Shown: in pieces, positions 32,295-40,127 of the stretch | Layout: each line of letters begins with the position of its first letter | Position numbering within the stretch: the stretch's first letter is position 1 | Assembly (NCBI GenBank): GCA_003021785.1 | Contig: PXQU01000015.1 | Location: 1 to 61,334, forward strand | Direction of reading: 5' to 3' | From: Halobacteriales archaeon QH_7_65_31 | Lineage (GTDB): Archaea > Halobacteriota > Halobacteria > Halobacteriales > Haloarculaceae | DNA length: 61,334 bases | Notes under the pieces: model-generated | What the model was told of the DNA's origin: nothing | What the model saw: only the letters and a program-made list of their open reading frames with translations | Databases searched by the model: none | Position numbers and translations under genes: made by a program

Positions 32295-32435
32295 ATGACA
32301 GCGACACTCACCGTCGAGGGAATGAGCTGTGGCCACTGCGAACAGACGGTCGAAGACGCCGTGACCGAACTGGACGGGGTCACCGACGCGAGCGCAGACG
32401 AAGCGACGGATACGCTGGAGATCGAGGGGGTCTAA
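32295..32435 (+). CDS. Short heavy-metal-associated (HMA) domain protein
   Basis: This 46-residue gene starts at ATG 32295 with TLTVEGMSCGHCEQTVEDAV, the HMA Cu(I)-binding loop with the two cysteines of C-G-H-C. It then has ELDGVTDASADEATDTLEIEGV and stops. HMA copper chaperones are usually about 65-70 residues; here the second helix and last strand are missing. It could be a truncated remnant or a minimal metal-binding peptide. Its last 4 bases overlap the convergent arginase gene. A CopA-type ATPase, a possible partner, lies at the right edge of the window. Confidence 0.75.
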   Translation: MTATLTVEGMSCGHCEQTVEDAVTELDGVTDASADEATDTLEIEGV

Positions 32436-33319
32436 AGGATTCGCTTGCCGAGCGCCGAGGCGATGAGCTCGACGGCCAGCTCTGCCGTCTCGTTGTGCGA
32501 GTCGAGGATGGGGTTCACCTCGACCACCTCCATCGAGCGCACGTCAGCGAGCCGCTCACCGACGGTCTCCATCGCGGTGTGTGCCTCTCGGTAGGTGACA
32601 CCGCCGCGAACCGGCGTGCCGACGCCCGGCGCTTCCGTCGGCGCGAGGAAATCCATATCGAGGGAGATATGTATTCCGTCGGCAGCCCCGGCGACGGCGA
32701 GCGCGTCCTCGGTGACGGCAGAGAGTCCACGCTCGTCGATGTCCGACATCGTGAACACGGTCACCTCGCTGTCGCGCAGCGCCGCCCGCTCTGCGTCGTC
32801 GAGCGAGCGAATGCCGACCATCGCGACGTTCGACGGGTCGATAGTCGGGGCGTGTGCCCAGTCGCTGTCGGCGAACGCGCCGCGACCGAGCAGCGCGGCG
32901 ACGGACATTCCGTGGACGTTGCCCGATGGTGTCGTCTCGGGGGTGTTGAAGTCGCCGTGAGCGTCGAACCAGACGAGCCCGGTCGATCCCTGATTCGCCG
33001 TCCCGCGCGCCGTGCCGATGGCGATAGAGTGATCGCCGCCCAAGACGAGTGGGAACTCGCCGGCCTCGATCGCCGCTTCGACCTGCCTTTCGAGGCTGCG
33101 ACACACCGTCTCCGTCTCGTCGAGATACTTCGCTCGGCTGTTCGCTTCGTCGAGGTTCTCGGCGCGCGGAACGCTGATATGTCCGAGCTCGACGTAGTCG
33201 TGGCCGGCGTCGTCGAGCGCGCCGGCGAGTCCCGCATAGCGAATCGCCGACGGTCCCATATCGACGCCGCGCCGGTCTGTACCCAGATCCATCGGCACGC
33301 CGATGACACGTACGTTCAT
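32432..33319 (-). CDS. rocF: Arginase (ureohydrolase family)
   Basis: The 295-residue enzyme has all Mn2+ motifs of the family: GGDHSIAIG, DAHGDFNTP and SLDMDFLAP. The N-terminus GVPMDLGTDRRGVDMGPSAIRYA is the arginase rather than agmatinase form. It would hydrolyse arginine to ornithine and urea. I chose ATG 33319, since the signature starts four residues in. It overlaps the short HMA gene by 4 bases at its end. Agmatinase or formimidoylglutamase activity is less likely. Confidence 0.88.
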   Translation of the reverse strand: MNVRVIGVPMDLGTDRRGVDMGPSAIRYAGLAGALDDAGHDYVELGHISVPRAENLDEANSRAKYLDETETVCRSLERQVEAAIEAGEFPLVLGGDHSIAIGTARGTANQGSTGLVWFDAHGDFNTPETTPSGNVHGMSVAALLGRGAFADSDWAHAPTIDPSNVAMVGIRSLDDAERAALRDSEVTVFTMSDIDERGLSAVTEDALAVAGAADGIHISLDMDFLAPTEAPGVGTPVRGGVTYREAHTAMETVGERLADVRSMEVVEVNPILDSHNETAELAVELIASALGKRIL

Positions 33320-33351
33320 ACGCCGACTGCGTGGGCGAGTGGGAAAAACGG

Positions 33352-34275
33352 TTACTGATCGTCGAGATACGGCGCACAGACCGTCCGAAGCCCTTCCTCG
33401 AACCCGATCCGTGGCTCCCACCCCGTCGCCTCCCGCATCTTCGATGCGTCCGCGAGCGTGTCGTGGACGTAGTTCGTCATCGTGTTCTCCGAGTAGGTCG
33501 GCTCGATATTCGTCCCGAGCACGTCGTTGAGCCGAGCGACGAGCTCGTTCAGCGAGTGTGACTCACCAGTGCCGAGATTGTAGACGCCGTCGAGTTCGTG
33601 GTCGGCGGCGAGTTCGAGTCCCCGAGCGATATCGTCCACGTGGGTGAAGTCCCGCGTCTGTGTTCCGTCGCCCCAGATGTCGGGGCGTTCACCGTTCGCG
33701 AGCCGGTGGGCGAACTGCGTGATGAGATTCGCGAACTCGCCTTTGTGCTCCTCGGCGCCGGAAAAGCCCTCGTAGACGGCGAAAAAGCGCATCCCGGCGA
33801 CGTTCATCCCGTGGAACTCCGAGTAGTACTCGCCGTAGCGTTCACGCGCGAGCTTCGAGGCCTCGTAGCCGGTGCGGGCGGTCACGTCCATCGATTCCCG
33901 TGACGGCTCCGTCTGATCGCCGTAGATCGAGGAGGTAGAGGCGTACACGACCGTCTCGCAGCCCCGCTCGCGCACCTGTTCGACGGTGTTGATGAACCCC
34001 TCGACGTTGATTCGCGCGCCGCGTGCCGGGTCCTCCTCGTGCATCGGTCGCGAGGAGAGCGCGGCGAGATGGAACAGCACGTCCACGTCCGCGGGGAGGT
34101 CGTCGTCGTCGAGGACGGAGCTGTCGTGAAACTCGACGCGCTCGTCGAGGTTCTCCGGCGTCCCGAGATACAGGTCGTCGACGGCGATCACGTCGTTCTC
34201 CTCGGCGAGACGGTTCGCGAGGTTCGATCCGATGAAGCCCGCACCGCCGGTCACGAGCACGCATCGTCCGTTCAT
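33352..34275 (-). CDS. NAD-dependent sugar-nucleotide epimerase/dehydratase (SDR)
   Basis: This 307-residue extended SDR has a GGAGFIGS dinucleotide loop at about 9-16, an acidic end of strand 2 (VDDLYLG), the YASTSSIYGD segment and the active Y-E-A-S-K. A substrate-binding half follows (GDGTQTRDFTHVDDIARG). It most resembles UDP-glucose 4-epimerases, which feed glycan synthesis, but the exact sugar cannot be told. ATG 34275 is placed right at the Rossmann strand. No glycosyltransferase is adjacent. Confidence 0.86.
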   Translation of the reverse strand: MNGRCVLVTGGAGFIGSNLANRLAEENDVIAVDDLYLGTPENLDERVEFHDSSVLDDDDLPADVDVLFHLAALSSRPMHEEDPARGARINVEGFINTVEQVRERGCETVVYASTSSIYGDQTEPSRESMDVTARTGYEASKLARERYGEYYSEFHGMNVAGMRFFAVYEGFSGAEEHKGEFANLITQFAHRLANGERPDIWGDGTQTRDFTHVDDIARGLELAADHELDGVYNLGTGESHSLNELVARLNDVLGTNIEPTYSENTMTNYVHDTLADASKMREATGWEPRIGFEEGLRTVCAPYLDDQ

Positions 34276-34369
34276 GCTCTCAGGAGCGCCCCGGGCGAAC
34301 AAGTGCGTGCCGATCGCTCCCCTTCAGCCACCGCCGGGTTTATGCCGAGGCTTACCCAAGCCGGAAGTA

Positions 34370-34909
34370 ATGTCATCGATCGAGCTTACCCCCTCACAGA
34401 AGAAGATTCTGGAGGCGCTGATCAATCTCCACCGCGAGAGCGAGACCGCAGTCAAAGGCGAGACGATCGCCGATGAGGTCGATCGCAACCCGGGGACGAT
34501 TCGCAACCAGATGCAGAGCCTGAAGGCGCTCCAGCTGGTCGAAGGGGTCCCGGGACCGAAGGGCGGATACAAGCCGACGGGGACGGCCTTCGACGCGCTC
34601 GAACTCCAAGAGATGGACCAGCCCGCCGACGTGCCGTTCCAGCACGACGGGGAGCTGATCGATCGCGCGAACGTTCAACAGATCGACCTGACGAGCGTCC
34701 ACCATCCGGAGCTGTGTCGGGCGGAGATCCGGATGCAAGGCTCCATCAGCGACTTCCACGAGGGGGACTCCATCGTCGTCGGTCCGACCCCGCTCTCGAA
34801 GCTCCGTATCGACGGGACGCTCGACGGGAAAGACGACACGAACAACAGTCTCATCCTGACGATCGACGAGATGCGCGCGCCGGCGGCGGGCGAGTCGCCC
34901 GAGAAGTAG
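34370..34909 (+). CDS. HTH transcriptional regulator with HrcA-like DNA-binding domain
   Basis: The 179-residue protein has an N-terminal winged helix (LTPSQKKILEALINLHRE, then AVKGETIADEVDRNPGTIRNQ) like the HrcA-type DNA-binding domain found in archaeal regulators. A second domain of about 85 residues (ELCRAEIRMQGSISDFHEGDSIVVGPTPLSKL) lacks CBS motifs and probably binds a ligand or dimerises. ATG 34370 is used because the HTH starts five residues later; upstream sequence is non-coding. Target genes are unknown; the NDH gene follows 48 bases downstream on the same strand. Confidence 0.78.
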   Translation: MSSIELTPSQKKILEALINLHRESETAVKGETIADEVDRNPGTIRNQMQSLKALQLVEGVPGPKGGYKPTGTAFDALELQEMDQPADVPFQHDGELIDRANVQQIDLTSVHHPELCRAEIRMQGSISDFHEGDSIVVGPTPLSKLRIDGTLDGKDDTNNSLILTIDEMRAPAAGESPEK

Positions 34910-34957
34910 CTTGCCGCGTTCCGCAGGCTTTGTATCTGATGACGGTGTAGTACCGGT

Positions 34958-36130
34958 ATGACCGACGATATCGTCGTACTCGGTTCTGGCTACGCCGGCA
35001 CTGGTGCTGTGAAACGCCTCGAAGACGAGCTCGACGGCGAGGCGGATATCACCTGGATCTCCGACGTGGACCATCACCTCGTGTTACACGAGTCACACCG
35101 CGTGATCCGTGATCCGTCGATTCGTGAGAAGATCACGTTCGACTGCGAGTCGCTGAAGGCCCCCGGGACGCGGTTCATCAACGAGCGCGTCGAGTCGCTC
35201 GACACCGACGAGCGCACCATCGAGCTGGCCGACGGCTCGACAGTCGATTACGACTACGTGCTCGTCGGCTTCGGCTCCCAGACCGCGTTCTTCGGTATCG
35301 ACGGGCTCCGCGAGCACTCGCTCACGCTCAAGAGTCTGGACGACGCAATCGAGATTCACGACGCCGTCAAGGACGCCGCCGCCGAGGCGACGACCGACGA
35401 TCCAGCACACGTCGTCGTCGGCGGGGCCGGTCTCTCGGGGATCCAGTCGGCCGGCGAGATCGCGGAGTTCCGCGACCGTCACCGCGCCCCCATCGAGATC
35501 TCGCTCGTCGAGGGACTCGATAACGTCTTCCCGAACAACGATCCCGTCGTGCAGGCGAAGCTGGCGAAGCTGCTCGAAGCCGCCGACGTCGACATCCTCA
35601 CCGGTGAGTTCATCGGCGAGGTGGACGACGAGACCGTCTACGTCGGCGACGAGACCGAGCTCGACTACGACGTGTTGCTGTGGACCGGCGGTATCACCGG
35701 CCAAGATCCCGCCCGGACTGTCGATGTCGAACAGGACGAGCGCAGCCACCGGCTCGACGCGGCACACGACTTCACGACGGACGACGAGCGCGTCTTCGCG
35801 ATCGGTGACGCCGCACTCGTTGACCAGCCGGGCGAAGAGAACCCCGCGCCGCCGACCGCACAGGCAGCGTGGCAGGCGGCCGAGGTCGCCGGCCTGAATC
35901 TCGCGCGCAGCGTCCGCGGTCAGCCGCTCGAAACGTGGCAGTACGATGATAAGGGAACGCTCATCTCGGTCGGCGACGACGCCGTCGCACACAACGTCGT
36001 CGGCGTCGGCGATGTCGTCGAGACGTTCGGCGGTCTCCCGGCCGAGCTGCTGAAAAAGACCGTCGCCGCCCGCTGGATCAACGACGTCGCCGGACTCGGA
36101 GCCGCCGCGCGCGCGTTCCCTGATATGTAG
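34958..36130 (+). CDS. NAD(P)H dehydrogenase, NDH-2-like FAD oxidoreductase
   Basis: The 390-residue flavoprotein has two Rossmann motifs: VVLGSGYAGTGAVKRL for FAD at the N-terminus and VVVGGAGLSGIQSAGE for NAD(P)H at about 150-165. A second FAD segment, RVFAIGDAALVDQ, comes near 280, and YVLVGFGSQTAFFGI lies between. This is the order of type II NADH dehydrogenases, which pass electrons to quinone without pumping. The C-terminal amphipathic region (LPAELLKKTVAARWINDV) would attach it to the membrane. Confidence 0.87.
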   Translation: MTDDIVVLGSGYAGTGAVKRLEDELDGEADITWISDVDHHLVLHESHRVIRDPSIREKITFDCESLKAPGTRFINERVESLDTDERTIELADGSTVDYDYVLVGFGSQTAFFGIDGLREHSLTLKSLDDAIEIHDAVKDAAAEATTDDPAHVVVGGAGLSGIQSAGEIAEFRDRHRAPIEISLVEGLDNVFPNNDPVVQAKLAKLLEAADVDILTGEFIGEVDDETVYVGDETELDYDVLLWTGGITGQDPARTVDVEQDERSHRLDAAHDFTTDDERVFAIGDAALVDQPGEENPAPPTAQAAWQAAEVAGLNLARSVRGQPLETWQYDDKGTLISVGDDAVAHNVVGVGDVVETFGGLPAELLKKTVAARWINDVAGLGAAARAFPDM

Positions 36131-36261
36131 CGAGGCTCCGGCCACACTCACACTTATATACGAACACGCGGCTACACGCCCCGTGACCTGACGAGCTGCG
36201 CGGGGTCGGCCACGGCGGTTGTGTGACACACCACCTCGTCTCTTCGCGTGTCGCCTGTTCG
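36131..36261 (+). promoter_or_regulatory. Unassigned TATA element in ndh-udp gap; possible small RNA
   Basis: A strong TATA-like TTATATA at 36154-36160 lies between two convergent genes. On neither strand does it precede an ORF. On the plus strand a transcript would start near 36183 and run through a GC-rich stretch with short complementary arms (CCCCG/CGGGG) into antisense of udp. An unannotated small or antisense RNA is possible; a chance AT run is equally so. Confidence 0.25.
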
Positions 36262-37083
36262 CTATCGATCGAGCGTCAGCCCCGCGTGCCAGTGATCCGC
36301 GCCGGTCTCCGCCTTCACTCGGTCCATCGCCGCGAGAATCACGGCGGCAGTCGAAGCGACCTCACCAGCCCGACGCTCACCCTCGGTTCGAAACTCGCCG
36401 GTGACGCGGTTCGCGTACACCGTGCACACCGCGCCCGCTCGCAGGTCATAGAGGTTCGCGATCGTCAACAGCGCGGCGGCCTCCATCTCGAAGTTGAGGA
36501 CGCCGGCGTTCTGTAGCTCCTCGACCAGCCCGTCGGCCTCGGCCGCCTCGAAGCCGTCGAAGCCGGGACGGCCCTGTCCGGCGTAAAACGAGTCCGTCGA
36601 GCAGGTGACACCGCAGTGGTAGTCGTAGCCCAGCTCCTCACAGGCCGCGACGAGCGCCGTGACGACCTCGGGGTGGGCCGTCGCCGGATACTCGTCGCGG
36701 ACGTACTCCTTCGAGGTCCCCTCCTGTCTGACCGCCCCCGTCGTGATGACCAGATCGCCGACGGCCATCTCCGGCTGGATCGCGCCACAGGAGCCGACGC
36801 GGATGAACGTCTGCGTCCCGAGATTCGCGTGCTCCTCGACCGCGATCGCCGCGCTCGGCGTGCCGATCCCAGTCGAGGTGACGGTGAGCGGCTCCCCGTC
36901 GTAGCGACCGGTGACGGTACGGTACTCGCGGTGGTGGCCCGTCTGTTCGGTGTCGTCCCAGCTGTCGGCGATCTTCGGAACCCGCTCGGGGTCCCCCGGC
37001 AGGAGAACCGGGCCGGCGGTGTCGTCCGGGCCGATTCCGAGGTGGTACTGCGTCTCGTCGCTGGGGTCTTCGCTGTCGTCCAT
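36262..37083 (-). CDS. udp: Uridine phosphorylase
   Basis: The 273-residue enzyme belongs to the PNP/UDP family: PVLLPGDPERV, phosphate-binding FIRVGSCGAIQPEM, EEHANLGTQTF, and FEMEAAALLTIANLYDLRAG with the nucleoside-binding Met-Glu pair. It splits uridine to uracil and ribose-1-phosphate. It is transcribed in the same direction as cdd and the nucleoside ABC operon, with about 180 bases between cdd and udp, so it belongs functionally to the pyrimidine salvage group. ATG 37083 precedes an acidic tail typical of halophilic proteins. Confidence 0.9.
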   Translation of the reverse strand: MDDSEDPSDETQYHLGIGPDDTAGPVLLPGDPERVPKIADSWDDTEQTGHHREYRTVTGRYDGEPLTVTSTGIGTPSAAIAVEEHANLGTQTFIRVGSCGAIQPEMAVGDLVITTGAVRQEGTSKEYVRDEYPATAHPEVVTALVAACEELGYDYHCGVTCSTDSFYAGQGRPGFDGFEAAEADGLVEELQNAGVLNFEMEAAALLTIANLYDLRAGAVCTVYANRVTGEFRTEGERRAGEVASTAAVILAAMDRVKAETGADHWHAGLTLDR

Positions 37084-37112
37084 ACTCGCCGAAGGGCGAG
37101 CGGCCACGTAGA

Positions 37113-37265
37113 TCCATCCCTTCGGGCCGGAACGCTCAGATCGCGGGCGACCGCACGGCTCGCACGGATATCTACCACATCGGTCGCTCGACACGATCGG
37201 GCGACGATCGACTGTCCACGTCGCCCGAGGGCTACGTCGAGATCTCGTTCGAACTCGTCGAGTAG
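37113..37265 (+). pseudogene. Start-less small ORF ending against cdd
   Basis: In the gap between udp and cdd, one plus-strand frame reads like haloarchaeal protein for about 45 codons (AQIAGDRTARTDIYHIGR, then TSPEGYVEISFELVE). It has mostly G/C third positions and a TAG at 37263-37265, directly against the cdd stop codon. No ATG, GTG or TTG is found in frame from about 37020 onward. It may be a small gene that lost its start, use a rare start, or be a chance open frame. Confidence 0.3.
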
Positions 37266-37658
37266 CTACTCCAGCATGTCGCGGTGGATGGTGTTCGGAA
37301 TCAGGTCGCCGAGCGCGTACTCGGTGTACCCCTCCCCCTCGCCGCAGTAGACGGGAAGCGACTCACTCGCGAACTCGGCGAGGGTCTGACGACACATCCC
37401 GCAGGGCGTGACACCGTCCTCCCGCGCCGAGACAACGGCCAGCCCGGCGAACTCGGTGTGGCCCTGCTTGACCGCCTCGGCCACGGCGACCTCCTCGGCG
37501 TGGAGCGCGTTCGAGTAGTTGGCGTTCTCGATGTTACAGCCGACGTACACCGTTCCGTCGACCGTCTCCAGCGCCGCACCGACCGGATACTCGGAGTAGG
37601 GAACGTAGGCCGCATCGAGTGTCTCACGAGCGCGCGCCAGCAGTGTTTCCGGGTCCAT
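37266..37658 (-). CDS. cdd: Cytidine deaminase
   Basis: The 130-residue enzyme has the zinc site H-A-E-E (NALHAEEVAVAEA) and P-C-G-M-C (TPCGMCRQTL), the small homotetrameric type. It converts cytidine and deoxycytidine to uridine forms for udp. It lies 42 bases downstream of the permease gene in the same direction and is almost certainly the last gene of the nucleoside uptake operon. ATG 37658 is preferred over an upstream in-frame start at 37682. Confidence 0.93.
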   Translation of the reverse strand: MDPETLLARARETLDAAYVPYSEYPVGAALETVDGTVYVGCNIENANYSNALHAEEVAVAEAVKQGHTEFAGLAVVSAREDGVTPCGMCRQTLAEFASESLPVYCGEGEGYTEYALGDLIPNTIHRDMLE

Positions 37659-37699
37659 ACACTCACTGCCCGGAGGAGCCAAAAGAGCGTGACTATCGG

Positions 37700-38878
37700 C
37701 TATCGGTCCTCACCGGATTCGTAGTGCTCACCGGCCGCTCCGGGGATCCGCGTGCGTCCGACCAGCGCGAGCACGATAATCACCATCACGAACGGGATCA
37801 CCCGGACGAGCGAGCTGGGGATCCCAGTGCCGGCGGTCTGGAGGCCGACCTGCATCGCGTCCAGTCCCGCGAACAGCAGCGACGAGAGGAATGCCCCGAC
37901 CGGGTTGTAGTTACCGAACAGATAGGTGACGATGGCGATGAACCCCTTCCCGTTGACCATCGTCGGCCCGTTACCGGTGAACTGACCGATGCTGAGTGCG
38001 AGCGCCGACCCGCCCATCCCCGCGAGCACCCCCGACAGCAGGACGGCCTGATATCTGACGCGGGAGACGCTCACCCCGGCGGTGTCGAGCGCCTTCGGAT
38101 TCTCACCGCTCGCCCTGACCCAGCGACCGAACCGCGTCCGGTAGAGCACGAGCCACGAGAGCAGAACCATCAGCCCCATCAGATACACCGACAGCGACGC
38201 GTCGAGTAACACGTCAGCGAGATACAGCGGCGGTCGCGTAAGAACGCTCGCGAGCACGCCCGACAGCGCGTCGATCGGACCGACACCGATCGTCGGCGCG
38301 ACCAGTCGCTGTGGAAGCGTCCCCGCTGGCGGCAGAAATCCGAACAGCTTGGTGAGCGTCGGTACGGTCCCGACGCTTTCGGTGTTCGGGCCGCCGTAGA
38401 TGACCTGTGACATGAACGGTGCGAGACCGAGCGCGATGAGCCAGATCGCCAGCCCGGCGATGATCTGATCCGCGCGGAACTCGATACAGACGACGGCGAA
38501 CAGGAGCGTCAACAGCGTCGACGCGACGACGCCGAAGGCGAATCCGACGAGCAGGTTTCCGGTCACGTCGGTCATCCAGACGGCGACGAACGCCGAGATG
38601 ATGAGCAGCCCTTCGAGACCGATGTTGATGACGCCGCTCTTCTCCGCGAAGATCCCGCCGAGCGCGGCGAGGGTGATCGGCACGGCCAGACGGAGTGCCG
38701 ACTCCGCCGTCGGCTCCCTGACCAGTGTGCTCAACAGCACGCCGAGTATCGTCTCCGGGAACAGCGTCCCGCCGACGATAACGAGCGCGAGCGCGGCGAC
38801 GCCACCGATCAGCGCGGCCGTCTGTGCCCGACCCGACGGGGCGACCCGTTGGCGGACTGCCGCGAGTCGCTCACCCAT
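37700..38878 (-). CDS. Nucleoside ABC transporter permease (NupQ-like)
   Basis: The 392-residue permease has eight to ten hydrophobic helices and the BmpA-system signature EKSGVINIGLEGLLIISAF. A coupling segment (NPKALDTAGVSVSRVRYQAVLLSGVLAGMGG) contacts the ATPase. Members import nucleosides or guanosine. ATG 38878 overlaps the upstream permease by 8 bases; a GTG at 38902 is the alternative. It ends 42 bases before cdd. Confidence 0.9.
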   Translation of the reverse strand: MGERLAAVRQRVAPSGRAQTAALIGGVAALALVIVGGTLFPETILGVLLSTLVREPTAESALRLAVPITLAALGGIFAEKSGVINIGLEGLLIISAFVAVWMTDVTGNLLVGFAFGVVASTLLTLLFAVVCIEFRADQIIAGLAIWLIALGLAPFMSQVIYGGPNTESVGTVPTLTKLFGFLPPAGTLPQRLVAPTIGVGPIDALSGVLASVLTRPPLYLADVLLDASLSVYLMGLMVLLSWLVLYRTRFGRWVRASGENPKALDTAGVSVSRVRYQAVLLSGVLAGMGGSALALSIGQFTGNGPTMVNGKGFIAIVTYLFGNYNPVGAFLSSLLFAGLDAMQVGLQTAGTGIPSSLVRVIPFVMVIIVLALVGRTRIPGAAGEHYESGEDR

Positions 38879-40127
38879 CGGTTTCACCTCCGCTCTCGTC
38901 ACGGTTCACTCGCCGCGTGACACCCTTCATGCGTCCGCCGAGCAGCCGGAAGAACTCCGGCATCGCGACGAAGAGGATGATGAGTCCACGCAGCGTGTCC
39001 ACGAGCTGCGGCGGGACGTCCGTCGCGAAGTTGACGACGCCGGCTCCGGACTTCAGGACGCCGAACAGGAAGGCAGCGAAGCCGACGCCAAGCGGATTGT
39101 TCCCCGCGAGAATCGAGACGGTGATGCCGTCGAACCCGTACGACGGCACGCCGGTCTGGAACTTTCCGAGGATCATCAGCGCGTAGACCGCGCCCCCGAT
39201 CCCGGCGAGCGCCCCCGAGAGACCGAAGCTCGCGACGATGGTCCGTTTCGAGTTCACGCCGCCGTACTCTGCGGCCTCGGGCTGGAGCCCGCTCGTCCGT
39301 AGGTCGTACCCGAAGGCCGTGTGCGCGAGCAGGTAGTAGACGCCGCCGACGAGGAGGACGCCGACGCCGAGCGCGAGCACGGAGAAGTTCGCCGTCGGCT
39401 CGAACAGAATCGTCGGGACGTTCGCGTGGTCGGGGATCGTCCGGGTCTGTGTCGCGAAGCTCTCCGGGTCCTTCACGTGGTTCAACACCAGATAGCCGAC
39501 GACGCCGGTCGCGATGAAGTTCAGCATGATCGTCGTGATCACCTCGTTCGCGTCGACGTACGACTTCAGCACGCCCGGAATCGCGGCGTACAGTCCACCG
39601 GCGAGCGCACCGGCGGCCAGACCGACACTCAGGCTCACCGCGGTCCCGAGCACCCCGCCGACGAGCGGCGCGACCTGCAGGACGGCGAGCACGCTCGCCA
39701 GACTCCCGACGACGAGCTGTCCCTGTGCGCCGATGTTGAAGATCCCGGCACGGAACGCGACCGCGACGCCGAGCCCGGCGAACAGGAGCACCGTCGTCTC
39801 CCGGAGCGTGAGCGCCATCTGCCGACCGAACGGGTCCCAGCCGGACGAGAGCGGGTCACCGAGCGCGCCGAGGAAGAGCCGGTCGTAGACGGTGACCGGG
39901 TTGTAGCAGAACCCCACCTCGAACAGCCGGGACAGCCCGAACGGCGTCGGATGCGTGAGGACGAACGTCGCCGTCGAACAGCCCGTGATCCGTCCGGCGG
40001 CGAGGATGAGCACGGTCCCGACGAGTATCGACGCGAACAGCGCGGCGAGGCTGATCGCGAACCGCTCCGCCGTCGAGGCGGCGACGAGCCGCGCCAGCCC
40101 GCGCTCGATGCGGTCGCGAAGCGTCAC
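38871..40127 (-). CDS. Nucleoside ABC transporter permease (NupP-like)
   Basis: This 418-residue second permease of the system has the paralogous signature FRAGIFNIGAQGQLVVGSL and the coupling segment QPEAAEYGGVNSKRTIVASFGLSGALAGIGG. It starts at a GTG (40127) overlapping the ATPase stop codon, so the genes are translationally coupled. A periplasm-side loop of about 60 residues lies between the first two helices (CSTATFVLTHPTPFGLSRL), longer than usual. Confidence 0.9.
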   Translation of the reverse strand: MTLRDRIERGLARLVAASTAERFAISLAALFASILVGTVLILAAGRITGCSTATFVLTHPTPFGLSRLFEVGFCYNPVTVYDRLFLGALGDPLSSGWDPFGRQMALTLRETTVLLFAGLGVAVAFRAGIFNIGAQGQLVVGSLASVLAVLQVAPLVGGVLGTAVSLSVGLAAGALAGGLYAAIPGVLKSYVDANEVITTIMLNFIATGVVGYLVLNHVKDPESFATQTRTIPDHANVPTILFEPTANFSVLALGVGVLLVGGVYYLLAHTAFGYDLRTSGLQPEAAEYGGVNSKRTIVASFGLSGALAGIGGAVYALMILGKFQTGVPSYGFDGITVSILAGNNPLGVGFAAFLFGVLKSGAGVVNFATDVPPQLVDTLRGLIILFVAMPEFFRLLGGRMKGVTRRVNRDESGGETDG

